64,000 nucleotides of DNA from Sphingopyxis sp. GW247-27LB. Its GTDB lineage: Bacteria; Pseudomonadota; Alphaproteobacteria; Sphingomonadales; Sphingomonadaceae. The notes under the pieces are model-generated. The model saw only the letters and a list, made by a program, of their open reading frames with translations, did no database searches and was not told the DNA's origin. Below, in pieces: positions 8,996-17,554 of the stretch (positions within the stretch are counted from its first letter, which is position 1; every line of letters starts with the position of its first letter). The DNA is taken from assembly GCF_002277025.1 (NCBI RefSeq), contig NZ_NIWD01000008.1, forward strand, positions 2,530 to 66,529, in the 5' to 3' direction. The position numbers and the translations under genes are program-made.

Positions 8996-10633
8996 TTATC
9001 GCGACAGCCGTCCCGCGCAGCGCCAGTTGCGGGCATCGCGAACGTCGCTTCCCGCCGCTCCGGTGAATTGCGCGACAGCGGGAAGCGCGCAGATGCGATA
9101 GCTGCGCGGCGTGGGCGCCTCGGGCGCATCGGCGGGTTTCCGCGTGCTCATGCCCGACACATACATGGCGGTGTTGGAGGTCGAGTTGAGCTCGAGCGCA
9201 TAGGGGCGGTTCGACATCAGGATCTCGGCCGGCCGGCGGCCCTCCTCGACCCAGCGCTGCATCGCTTCGAGCAGGGCGGGCGAAACGTCGGTCGGCGATC
9301 CTTCGCCGCCGCGGCAATGGAACATGCCCGGCACCAGAAAGCCCTGGAAGAAGTCCTGGCTGGCGGCGCCGTACCGCGCCCGGACGCCCGCGCTGTAGTC
9401 GGCGGTATAGGCAGGCGGGATCGCTTCGTCGGACGCCCCCGCCCACATCATCAGCTTGCCGCCGCCGCGCGCCATCGCGTCCAGATGCGCGGGGTCATAG
9501 CCATAGCCGCCGACGCGGTCCCAGATCGCCCTTTCGGCTTCGCGCGCCCGGGGGTCGGCGAAGTCCATCTGCGTCAGCGCGTCATAATCCTCGCCGCGCA
9601 GCGCCTTCATGCTGAGGACGGTCGAGCCGAACAGCGGCGGGCGCGTCGCGGCGTCCCACGGCGGCGGCGTGGTGCCGAGGCCGATCGGCCCGAGCAGCGA
9701 CGGATTGGCGAGCCAATAGCCGGGGGCCGAAACCTCCGATCCCTCGATCGCGGGGAGCCCCCTCGCGAGCAGTTCGAGGGTCGAATATTGCGCGTCGCTC
9801 AGAAAGGGAAAGAGGTCGCGCGTCAGGCGAACCCGCGTCGGATCCCAGATCAGCCCGTCGCGCGCGCCGTCGGTGCCGTCGAAGCGCTCCATGATGACCT
9901 GGCCGACGCGGGTCATCTCCGCCGGCGAGATCCAGCGCGCCGGAGCGCGCGCGACATGCTGCGCGATAGCGGCCCAGAAGGTCTGGACATAGGCGCTGCT
10001 CGGCGCGCCGCCGACGATGAAGCCGTCGGCGTCGGCGGGGTAGCGTTCGGCCTCCATCAGCGTGCTGACCCCGCCGCCCGAGCAGCCCATGATATAGCGC
10101 GGCATTCGCGCGCGCGCATAATAGCCGCGCGCGATCGCCTGCGTCGCGACCGCCGCGACGTGCGCGCCGCGGTGGGCATAATCCTCGGATCGGCCTGGGT
10201 CGGCGCGGAAGGACATGTCGAGCGCGCCGGTCGAATGCGATCCCTTGTCGGTCGTCGCGACCGCATAGCCGGCACGGATATGTTCACGCGACGGGTTGAC
10301 GATATAGCCCGCCGAGCCGCCGGGAATGACCATCAGATAGCGGCCGTTCCAGCGCTGCGGCAGCGCGATCATGAAGCCGACCTCGTTCGGCCCCGGATCG
10401 TCGGTGCGGACGATGCCGTCGACGCGGCAATAGGGGGCGGGATCGGTGAAGGGGCGGGCCGAGCGGATCTCGACATCCTCGCCGGCCCAGTTCATCGCCG
10501 CGGCGGAACAGGCGGCCGCGGCTTCGCCCGGCGTGGCCGCCGGCGCAGCATCGGGCGCCGCGACCGCGGGAGCCATCGAGAGAAGAAGTGTCGCGCTCGC
10601 CAGAGCCAGAAAATTTCGCTGTCGCATGTCCAT
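8996..10633 (-). CDS. Tannase/feruloyl-esterase family hydrolase, exported
   Basis: About 545 residues. The N-terminal signal peptide (MRQRNFLALASATLLL, cut near AVA-AP) directs export. The alpha/beta-hydrolase core has the family pattern CS...D...HC: nucleophile in GCSGGGVS, Asp in WAGASDEAIPP, and His-Cys in GMFHCRGG, where the neighbouring cysteines form a disulfide that holds the triad. Cleaves esters, typically of aromatic acids. Start taken as ATG 10633, with ATG 10627 possible; both follow GGGGAGAG. Divergent from the TetR gene at 10781 across family A site A2. Inferred role: releases an acid that the Rieske and ligase enzymes then process. Confidence 0.82.
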   Translation of the reverse strand: MDMRQRNFLALASATLLLSMAPAVAAPDAAPAATPGEAAAACSAAAMNWAGEDVEIRSARPFTDPAPYCRVDGIVRTDDPGPNEVGFMIALPQRWNGRYLMVIPGGSAGYIVNPSREHIRAGYAVATTDKGSHSTGALDMSFRADPGRSEDYAHRGAHVAAVATQAIARGYYARARMPRYIMGCSGGGVSTLMEAERYPADADGFIVGGAPSSAYVQTFWAAIAQHVARAPARWISPAEMTRVGQVIMERFDGTDGARDGLIWDPTRVRLTRDLFPFLSDAQYSTLELLARGLPAIEGSEVSAPGYWLANPSLLGPIGLGTTPPPWDAATRPPLFGSTVLSMKALRGEDYDALTQMDFADPRAREAERAIWDRVGGYGYDPAHLDAMARGGGKLMMWAGASDEAIPPAYTADYSAGVRARYGAASQDFFQGFLVPGMFHCRGGEGSPTDVSPALLEAMQRWVEEGRRPAEILMSNRPYALELNSTSNTAMYVSGMSTRKPADAPEAPTPRSYRICALPAVAQFTGAAGSDVRDARNWRCAGRLSR

Positions 10634-10684
10634 CGCTCTCCCCTCGATCGCCTCTCGGGCCTCGTCAGAAACAGGATGTTTCAA

Positions 10685-10708
10685 ATAACAAATAATGATA
10701 AATGTAAA
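10685..10708. promoter_or_regulatory. Family A operator (ATAACA-N12-TGTAAA), site A2
   Basis: Lies in the divergent gap between the esterase (51 bases upstream of its ATG) and the TetR gene at 10781 (72 bases upstream). The TGTAAA arm matches the consensus; the other arm is ATAACA. The position next to a TetR gene makes that protein the first candidate reader of family A. Confidence 0.55.
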
Positions 10709-10780
10709 CACCGAAGATTCGCGAGGCGACCCGGAGATGAGGCTTCGAAGCGGAAACCGATGGGCGGGAGTCGCTGGTAA

Positions 10781-11452
10781 ATGGCCCCCTCGGGCGGTAA
10801 TCGGAAGGGGGCGGCATGGGGAAAGACATTGGATATTTCGACGGGCGATAAGGGCGTGGTCCTGCCGGACATCGGGGTGACGGGGGCCAGGATCGTCGAC
10901 GGCGCCCGCCGCTGCTTCGAGCGATACGGCATCCAGAAGACGACGATCGAGGATATCGCCAAGGCGGCGGGAGTCTCGCGCCCGACCGTCTATAAATTCT
11001 TCGGCGGCAAGATGGAGATCGTCGACTATATCGGCTTCGGCGAACTCGACAAGATTCAAGAGGCGGTTCGCGCGCGGGTCAAGCGTCAGGCGAACTTCGC
11101 CGACATGACGACCGAGGCCATCGTCGCCTCGGTGCTGGTGGCGAGCGAGAATCCCTATATCCGCCGCTTCGTCGAGGATCTCGAAACGGCGGCCAATGCC
11201 CAACTGCCGTCGAGCCCCTATCAGCTGCAGGCCCGGCATCGCTGGGAGTCGATCCTGAAAAGAGCGCAGGCGAGCGGCGAGATCGCCGCCGACCTCGAGA
11301 TCGGCGATGTCGTCGGCTGGCTTTCGCGCAACCAGGTCATGCTGCTGCGAACCGTCGAGCAGTTCGGCGGTCAGGAAGATCGCCTGCGCTATCTCGTGCG
11401 CCGCTTCGTCGTCGAGCCTCTGCTTGCCAATCGGGCAATGACGTCAAGCTGA
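10781..11452 (+). CDS. TetR-family regulator
   Basis: 223 residues. Helix-turn-helix at about residues 47-70: TTIEDIAKAAGVSRPTVYKF. The C-terminal ligand domain is not close to a named subfamily. ATG at 10781 has a GGGAG sequence about ten bases upstream. The protein is a paralog of the TetR at 21680-22294 (same FExYGIxKTTIE and VSRPTVYK). Divergent from the esterase gene over palindrome A2. Inferred role: repressor released by an acid or acyl-CoA, controlling the Rieske oxygenase genes that carry family A sites. Confidence 0.85.
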   Translation: MAPSGGNRKGAAWGKTLDISTGDKGVVLPDIGVTGARIVDGARRCFERYGIQKTTIEDIAKAAGVSRPTVYKFFGGKMEIVDYIGFGELDKIQEAVRARVKRQANFADMTTEAIVASVLVASENPYIRRFVEDLETAANAQLPSSPYQLQARHRWESILKRAQASGEIAADLEIGDVVGWLSRNQVMLLRTVEQFGGQEDRLRYLVRRFVVEPLLANRAMTSS

Positions 11453-11793
11453 TTCCCTACGGGTCGCGGATGCGAACAGCCGAGGGACCGCGCCGCTGGC
11501 GCGGCGAACGCGAAACCGCGGCGCCCGGCCTTCTCACCCAATATCATCGGAATTTCGGTGCATTTTCAGCGGGAAATGCGCGTCCGTCGCCTTGGCTCTG
11601 CCGGCCATGGGGTTTGCGCAAAATCGCATAATTGACATTTTATTGATTTTGTTGTTTGTAATTTTCAGTGGGAGAGACGCTCGATCGAAACGAGCCGCCG
11701 GCACAGGCTGGTCGTTTTCAAAAATGGCTCCTCCCGCGACGAAGGACTGCGCGGCGCTCCCCAGAATCGAGCGCCGCAAAATGGGAGGATGTT
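11453..11793 (+). promoter_or_regulatory. Promoter and structured leader of TonB receptor 1
   Basis: A 341-base non-coding stretch. A GC hairpin at 11491-11506 may end the TetR transcript. An AT-rich island holds TTGACA at 11632-11637 and TGTAAT at 11657-11662 with a long 19-base spacer; it also reads as a weak family A site (TTGACA-N12-TGTTGT, 11632-11655). The leader ends in a perfect 8-base-pair hairpin (GCGGCGCT 11751-11758, AGCGCCGC 11770-11777) just before the GGGAGG ribosome-binding site. TonB receptor 2 has a similar hairpin followed by ATGGGAGG. Confidence 0.45.
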
Positions 11794-14166
11794 ATGCGGG
11801 TTGCGTACAAGCTGGCCACATGCTGGACGGCCATTGCGGTGTCGGCGGTTTCGATCCCGGCGATGGCGCAGGAGAGCGGCGGGGAGGCGAACGAGATCGT
11901 CGTCACCGCCCAGAAGCGCGACGAGCGCTTGCAGGACGTGCCGATCGCGGTGTCGGCCTTTACGCCTGATCAGCTCCAGCAAAGCGGCGTCTCCGACGTA
12001 TTGGAGCTGGCATCCGTCACCCCGTCGTTGCTGATCACCGAGGGATCGAGCGCGGCGCAGCCCTATATTCGCGGCGTTGGCGGCCGCAACATCACCCCGG
12101 GTAACGAAGCGACGACCGCCGTCTATGTCGATGGCGTCTATCAGACCGACAAGACGGGCATCCTGCTTCAGGGTTTCCCCGACGTGCAGTCGGTGCAGGT
12201 CTTGCGCGGCCCGCAGGGAACCCTGTTCGGGCGCAACGCGACGTCGGGCGCGATCCTGGTCACCACGAAAAAGCCGGACACCGAATTCGGCGGCATGCTC
12301 GAAGGCACCTATGGCACCGATGAGGAGAGCGCCCGGGGTTTCGTGACGGGCGGCCTGTCGGACACGCTGGCGCTCAGCGTCAGCGGCTTCTACCGCAACG
12401 AGCGTCCCTATATCCGCAACCGCACCCAGGCGCTGAACGGCGCCGGAAAATATGTCGGCGGCGACCAGAGCTTTGGCGTTCGCGGGAACATGGTTTGGGA
12501 AGCCACGCCCGATTTCACCGCGACTCTGTCGGGCTATTATTCGAAGGGCGAAACCAACGCCGTGGTCGCGCTGCAGCCGATCCTGGGCGAAACCACGACG
12601 ACCGGCCAAGTGGCATCGGGGATCGACATTTCGCGACCCGAACGTTCCTATTACGGCGAGATCGATCCCGAAGTCCGTTTCCAGGGCTATGGCGCCTCGC
12701 TGACGCTCGACGCCGATGTCGGGCCGGTCAACATCAAGTCGATCTCGGCCTACAGCCACAGCACCTCGGGCGTCGAATATGATCTCGACGGTTCGCCGGC
12801 GCCGGTCTTCTGGTTCGATACCGCGCTGAAAGGACGGAGCTATCAGCAGGAAATCGACATCACGTCGATGAATGACGGCCCGTTCCAGTGGATTCTCGGC
12901 GGTTTCTATCTCAACTATCGCGACGGCTATGCGGGTCTCGACCAATATGTCGGCCTGCCGGTGCCCGCGACGCTGCGGCCGCACACGGTTCCGCAGGCGT
13001 TGCTCGACCGTTCGGCTGCCGGCGCCGGCCCGACTTCGGGGCTGGCCTATATCGACCAGAGCGCGTTCGTGACCGTCAAATCGCTCGGCCTCTTCGGCGA
13101 AGCATCGTACGAGTTCAGCGATGCCGCCAAATTGACGCTGGGCCTGCGCTATACCGACGAAAAGCATGTGCTGGACAAGGACAATGCCGGCACGACCTAT
13201 GTGCCCGACGGCACCGGCGGCGTGATTGCGATCCCCAGCAATTCGGCGGCAATCTGTGCCGCCAACCCGGATTGCAAGGGCATGAGCGCACCTTTCTCCG
13301 AACTGACCTATCGCGCCGTTTTCGACTATAAGTTCAGCGACGATGTCATGGGTTATCTGAGCTACAACCGCGGCTTCAAGAGCGGGGTCTATAATATCTC
13401 GTCGATCCCCAACGTCATCCCGACGCAGCCGGAAACGATCGATGCGTTCGAGGCCGGGCTGAAGACGACGCTGTTCGACCGCAAGCTGACCTTCAACGCC
13501 GCGGCCTATTATTACAAATACGACAATCTGCAGGTTCCGATCGTCGACCCGGTCACCAACACGCAGCAGTCGATCAACGCGGCCAAGGCGACGATCTCGG
13601 GCCTCGAGATCGAAGCCGCCTACCGCCCCAACGATCGTTTCTCGCTGTCGACGGGTTTCGCGACCTTCTTCAAGTCGGAATATGACAGCTTCAAAAACTG
13701 CGCCATCTATCGGCGCCGGGCCTCGGGCCTCGCGGTTCCGCCCAATGCGGATTGTTCGGGTTTCGACCTGCCCGCGACGCCCGACATCACCGTCAGCGTC
13801 CAGGCCAATTACGACATTCCGCTGGCCAATGGCGGGAAGTTCGAGCTCAGCGGCCTGTTCAGCTATGTCGACGCGTTCGACCATGCGACCTATGGCGCCT
13901 ATCCGGCGGGCGGCACGGGAGCCGGCGCCTATCCGGCGGGCATCGGGCGCGCACCGGTCCAGAAGGCGACCGAGACGCTCAACCTGTCGGCGACCTTCCA
14001 CGCGCCCGACGATGCCTTCTACGTGTCGGTGTGGGGCAAGGATCTGTTCAACCAGAACGACGTCTTCCGCAACGTGTCGACGACCTCCTTTGGCTATTAT
14101 TCGGTGCTGTCGCGCGGGATTACCGGCGGCGTCACGATAGGGACCAAGTTCGGGTCGCAGCGATAA
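11794..14166 (+). CDS. TonB-dependent outer-membrane receptor 1
   Basis: 790 residues. Signal peptide of about 25 residues ending AMA, then TonB box NEIVVTAQKR, plug domain (PYIRGVGGRN, LRGPQGTLFGRNATSGAI) and a 22-strand-type barrel ending in an aromatic-rich C-terminus. Energised uptake of a large or scarce substrate across the outer membrane. Start at ATG 11794 follows GGGAGG; the upstream frame from 11668 is leader. Strong full-length similarity to TonB receptor 2 (28412-30826) shows a paralogous pair, while receptor 3 is more distant. Followed by a cysteine hydrolase and a CoA-transferase. The substrate is unknown, probably the hydrophobic acid or ester used by this cluster. Confidence 0.92.
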   Translation: MRVAYKLATCWTAIAVSAVSIPAMAQESGGEANEIVVTAQKRDERLQDVPIAVSAFTPDQLQQSGVSDVLELASVTPSLLITEGSSAAQPYIRGVGGRNITPGNEATTAVYVDGVYQTDKTGILLQGFPDVQSVQVLRGPQGTLFGRNATSGAILVTTKKPDTEFGGMLEGTYGTDEESARGFVTGGLSDTLALSVSGFYRNERPYIRNRTQALNGAGKYVGGDQSFGVRGNMVWEATPDFTATLSGYYSKGETNAVVALQPILGETTTTGQVASGIDISRPERSYYGEIDPEVRFQGYGASLTLDADVGPVNIKSISAYSHSTSGVEYDLDGSPAPVFWFDTALKGRSYQQEIDITSMNDGPFQWILGGFYLNYRDGYAGLDQYVGLPVPATLRPHTVPQALLDRSAAGAGPTSGLAYIDQSAFVTVKSLGLFGEASYEFSDAAKLTLGLRYTDEKHVLDKDNAGTTYVPDGTGGVIAIPSNSAAICAANPDCKGMSAPFSELTYRAVFDYKFSDDVMGYLSYNRGFKSGVYNISSIPNVIPTQPETIDAFEAGLKTTLFDRKLTFNAAAYYYKYDNLQVPIVDPVTNTQQSINAAKATISGLEIEAAYRPNDRFSLSTGFATFFKSEYDSFKNCAIYRRRASGLAVPPNADCSGFDLPATPDITVSVQANYDIPLANGGKFELSGLFSYVDAFDHATYGAYPAGGTGAGAYPAGIGRAPVQKATETLNLSATFHAPDDAFYVSVWGKDLFNQNDVFRNVSTTSFGYYSVLSRGITGGVTIGTKFGSQR

Positions 14167-14170
14167 GGAC

Positions 14171-14200
14171 CATGCCGCCGCGGCTGCACGCGGCGGCATG
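14171..14200 (+). terminator. Perfect 12-bp hairpin after TonB receptor 1
   Basis: CATGCCGCCGCG at 14171-14182 pairs perfectly with 14189-14200 around a six-base loop, four bases after the receptor stop codon. There is no U tract, so it is either a weak terminator or a 3' end stabiliser that lowers expression of the downstream hydrolase and CoA-transferase genes. Confidence 0.6.
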
Positions 14201-14278
14201 ACCGGCCCCGGGCGCGCAACGGCTCTCCCCGCACGCGCGCCTCGGGTGCCGAGGCCCAGTGGCAGAAGGAGACAGGTT

Positions 14279-15016
14279 TTGAACCAGCCGGCGAAACCCC
14301 GTGGCGCCTTGCCCCCCGACCTGTCCTCGCGGTGGTATAATGCGCGGAACTATGTGCCCGGCGATCAGTGGCGCGATTTCGACCCGCGCCGGACGGCGCT
14401 GGTCCTCGTCGACCTGATCAACTGGCAGACCGACCCCGACGGCCCCTCGATCGCTTCGATTCGCGCCACGGGGAACGACGCGGGCGCCGATTATCTGCTC
14501 GGGCGCTGCGACGCGCTGATCTTTCCCCATTTGCGCGCGCTGCTGCCGCGCGCACGGCGCGCCGGGGTGCGCGTCGTCCACGCGCGGCTGGCGAGCCGCC
14601 ACCCCGACGGCGCCGATATCGTGCCGGCGCTGCGACCCTATGTGTGCGAGGCGGGGGCCTTCGACGGCTCCGCGGCCGCCGCGCCTATCGCCGAGGTCGG
14701 CGACGAGCCCGGCGACCTGTCGGTGGTCAAGTCGGGATCGGGGGCGTTCGGCGGCACCGAGCTCGACTTCCTGCTCCGCCGCGAGGGCATCGACACGATC
14801 CTCTACGCCGGCGTCGTCACCACCGCCTGCGTGCTGCTCAGCGTCGCGGCGGGGTTCGATCTTGGCTATCGCCAATATCTGCTCGCCGATTGCACCGGCG
14901 CGCTGTCCGATCGCGATCAGGAGGACGCCGAACGGCTGATCGGCACCTATCTTGCGGAGGTGGTGTCGACCGCCGACGCGCTCGCTGCGCTGGAGGCCGG
15001 ATCGCATGCCCTATGA
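14279..15016 (+). CDS. Cysteine hydrolase, isochorismatase family
   Basis: 245 residues. The family triad is visible: Asp in ALVLVDLIN, Lys in VVKSGSGAF and Cys in GVVTTACVL. These enzymes hydrolyse amides, carbamates or isochorismate-like ethers. TTG at 14279 is chosen as start because AAGGAGA lies six bases upstream; the ATG at 14198 in the same frame is inside the terminator hairpin. The 3' end overlaps the CaiB gene by 11 bases, so the two are coupled. Inferred role: release of an amine or amide from the substrate before CoA transfer. Confidence 0.78.
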   Translation: MNQPAKPRGALPPDLSSRWYNARNYVPGDQWRDFDPRRTALVLVDLINWQTDPDGPSIASIRATGNDAGADYLLGRCDALIFPHLRALLPRARRAGVRVVHARLASRHPDGADIVPALRPYVCEAGAFDGSAAAAPIAEVGDEPGDLSVVKSGSGAFGGTELDFLLRREGIDTILYAGVVTTACVLLSVAAGFDLGYRQYLLADCTGALSDRDQEDAERLIGTYLAEVVSTADALAALEAGSHAL

Positions 15017-16181
15017 TTTCCTGACCGACCTGCTGGTGGTCGAGGTGTCGCACTTCGGCCCCGACGCGCTCGGCGGCCGGCTCGCCGACATGGGCGCGCG
15101 GGTGATCAAGGTCGAGGACCCCGACGGCGGCGATCCCGTCCGCCGCGCGGGTCCCTGGTCGGTCGGCGAGCCGACCGGCTTTTCCTATCTCCACCTGCGC
15201 TGGAACCGGGGCAAGGAAAGCGTGGTGATCGACCTTGCGACCGAGGTGGGGAAGCAGGATTTCCTGAAGCTCGCGGCGAAGGCCGACGTCGTCATCGAAG
15301 GGATGCGCGCGGGCGTGATGGCGCGGCTCGGGCTCGGCTACGACGCGCTGAAGGCCGCGAACCCCGCGATCGTCTTCTGCTCGCTCTCGGGGCTCGGCGA
15401 GACCGGTCCCTATGCGAAGCTCGCCTCGCACGGTCCCTCCTTCGACGCCTATGGCGGGCTTGGCACGCCGACCGGCGACAGCATCTCGCGCTACGACGGG
15501 CCGCAGGCGCCGTCGATCGGCATGTATGCCTATGGCCTCGAAGCCGCCTTCGCGGTGGTGTCGGCGGTCCACCGCGCGCGCCGCACCGGCGAAGGCGCCG
15601 CGATCGAAGTCGCCGCCGCCGACTGCGCGGCGCACTGGCTGCCCGAAGCGCTCGACCCGCTGCTCAATCCGGAGGTCAGCTTCACGCGCCCCGGCTTCTT
15701 CGACGCCGACGGGAAGATGCGTTTCTGGGCGCGGATGGAAAATTACCGCTGCCGCGACGGCGGGCTAATCTTCCTGATGACCTTCACCGACAAGAGCTGG
15801 CGTGCGCTGCTGCGGGTCATCGGACGGCCCGATCTGGGCGAGATCTACGAACGGACCCCGCAGACGGGGCATGAGGACGCGGAGGTCAATGCCGCGCTGA
15901 TCCCGATCTTCGCGACACGCGACCGGGACGACTGGCTCGCCGATTTCGCGCGCGAGAACGTTGCCGCGATGCCGGTCAACAGCTTTGCCGATGTGATCGC
16001 CGACCCGCATTTCCGGGCGCGCGACAACAGCTATGCCGTGCCGCTGCCCGACGGGCGGACGCTGACCCTGACCTCGACCGCGATCCACGTCGGCGGCCAG
16101 TCGTTCGCGATGCCGCTGGCGCCCGAATTCGGGCAGGACGACGCGAAGGTCCGCGCCGAGTTCGGGCTCGGCGCGGACTGA
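15006..16181 (+). CDS. CaiB/BaiF family CoA-transferase (class III)
   Basis: 391 residues, near the normal length for a single family III CoA-transferase. Seen: the N-terminal Rossmann half (GGRLADMGARVIKVEDPDGG) and the AYGGLGTPTGD and GEGAAIEVAAADC regions. It moves CoA between acyl-CoA and a free acid, or racemises acyl-CoA in some members. ATG 15006 has GGAGG nine bases upstream. Translationally coupled to the cysteine hydrolase. Ends four bases before the convergent Rieske 2 gene. Confidence 0.85.
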   Translation: MPYDFLTDLLVVEVSHFGPDALGGRLADMGARVIKVEDPDGGDPVRRAGPWSVGEPTGFSYLHLRWNRGKESVVIDLATEVGKQDFLKLAAKADVVIEGMRAGVMARLGLGYDALKAANPAIVFCSLSGLGETGPYAKLASHGPSFDAYGGLGTPTGDSISRYDGPQAPSIGMYAYGLEAAFAVVSAVHRARRTGEGAAIEVAAADCAAHWLPEALDPLLNPEVSFTRPGFFDADGKMRFWARMENYRCRDGGLIFLMTFTDKSWRALLRVIGRPDLGEIYERTPQTGHEDAEVNAALIPIFATRDRDDWLADFARENVAAMPVNSFADVIADPHFRARDNSYAVPLPDGRTLTLTSTAIHVGGQSFAMPLAPEFGQDDAKVRAEFGLGAD

Positions 16182-16185
16182 TCGA

Positions 16186-17391
16186 TCAGCCGCGCGCGGC
16201 CCGCGCCGCCATCGGGACCACCGATCCGCCCGCCATGACGCGGTCGTAGCTGCGGTGAAATTGCTGGTTGATCACCTCGTTGTGCGCGAGCAGCATCGTG
16301 CCGGTGTTCGGCATGTTGGCCGATCGCTGGATGCTGTCGCCGATCGGGACGTCCTCGTTCAGGATGGCGGCGGCGGCGATATCCCAGTTCTTGTCGAGGA
16401 TGCCGCGCCCCTTTTCGTCATAATCGCCCGCCGCCTTGGGCGTCAGGAACCGCATGTGGACCCGCGAACGCCCGGGATTGTGGACGTCCTGGTACATCGT
16501 CCAGAATTCGACGTGATGCGGATGGAGCTGGATCGAGACGTTCGGAAAGACCATGTTGCCATAGACGACATAGGGGTCGAGGTCGTGGGCGCCGGGCTCG
16601 CTGTCCAGGATTTCGTCGATCTTGCGGCGCGGCGTGGTGGTGACCGCATGGTCGCCGGTTCCCTCGACCCGCGCCATGATGTTCATGTAGAAATAGGGGC
16701 GGATCGTCGGTCCGTGCACCCATTGGACATGATAGCCGTCGGTCAGGCCATCGACCATGATCTTCCAGTTCTGGGCGAAGTCGAAGATTTCCTCGCGATA
16801 GAAATATTGCCGGTCGAGGCCATAGCCGGCGAGGACGCCGTCCATCACGGGGCCGAGGTGCGCGGCGACGTCGATCGAGCCTTCGGGATTCTCGACGATC
16901 CAGACGAAGCCGTGCCGTTCCTCGCACGGCAGCTCGATCAGGTTGCGCTGGGGACAGGGCAGATCGAGGCCGAGCGTGCTCTTGAAGGTCAGGCCGATCA
17001 GCTGGCCTTCGTTGGTGTAGGTCCAGCCGTGATAGGGGCAGGAAAAGCGCCCCTGCTTGCCGCTCGCCTGTGTGACGAGCGTCGCGCCGCGGTGGCGGCA
17101 CATGTTGAGGAAAGCCCGCACCTTGCCGTCTTTGCCGCGCGTCACCAGCGCCTCGCTGCGGTTGAGCTTCACGGTCGCATAGCTGCCCGCTTCGGGAAGC
17201 TGCGACGCGTGGAGCGCCATCATCGGATAATGTTCGAAGATCCTTTCGCGCTCGGCGAGCGCGATCTCGGGGTCCGAATAGACCGAGAGGCTGTATTCAT
17301 AGGTCTCCGCGATCATGTCGGTCGTGCTCTCGCGGATATGGCCGAACAGCTTTTCCGCGACCTGGCGATTATGCTCGGGGCTCAGATACAT
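16186..17391 (-). CDS. Rieske non-heme iron oxygenase, alpha subunit 2
   Basis: 401 residues. Rieske ligands C98, H100, C118 and H121; catalytic D218, H221 and H226 in VDGLTDGYHVQWVH. It differs from Rieske 1 and 3 (YH-type site, different C-terminus), so it probably acts on another intermediate. Start is ATG 17391, which has GGAG six bases upstream; ATG 17439 is in frame but has no ribosome-binding site and would put operator A3 almost on the start codon. Divergent from the acyl-CoA ligase at 17555 over a family A palindrome. No ferredoxin or reductase is adjacent. Confidence 0.87.
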   Translation of the reverse strand: MYLSPEHNRQVAEKLFGHIRESTTDMIAETYEYSLSVYSDPEIALAERERIFEHYPMMALHASQLPEAGSYATVKLNRSEALVTRGKDGKVRAFLNMCRHRGATLVTQASGKQGRFSCPYHGWTYTNEGQLIGLTFKSTLGLDLPCPQRNLIELPCEERHGFVWIVENPEGSIDVAAHLGPVMDGVLAGYGLDRQYFYREEIFDFAQNWKIMVDGLTDGYHVQWVHGPTIRPYFYMNIMARVEGTGDHAVTTTPRRKIDEILDSEPGAHDLDPYVVYGNMVFPNVSIQLHPHHVEFWTMYQDVHNPGRSRVHMRFLTPKAAGDYDEKGRGILDKNWDIAAAAILNEDVPIGDSIQRSANMPNTGTMLLAHNEVINQQFHRSYDRVMAGGSVVPMAARAARG

Positions 17392-17444
17392 TCGCTTCTC
17401 CGCAACGACGGGGGTCTGGCGCGACGTGCGCAGCCGCATTTCTA

Positions 17445-17468
17445 TTTACACATATTTGCTATTGTAAA
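17445..17468. promoter_or_regulatory. Family A operator (TTTACA-N12-TGTAAA), site A3
   Basis: The best family A site: both six-base arms are perfect. It lies 53 bases upstream of Rieske 2 and 86 bases upstream of the divergent ligase, so one TetR dimer pair could control both. Confidence 0.65.
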
Positions 17469-17554
17469 CACAAAAATCGCATATAGAAAGGCTTTAATGA
17501 AACGCGCGATTTACGCGCGTCTCGGACGAACAACATAAACGCGCTGGGAGAATC

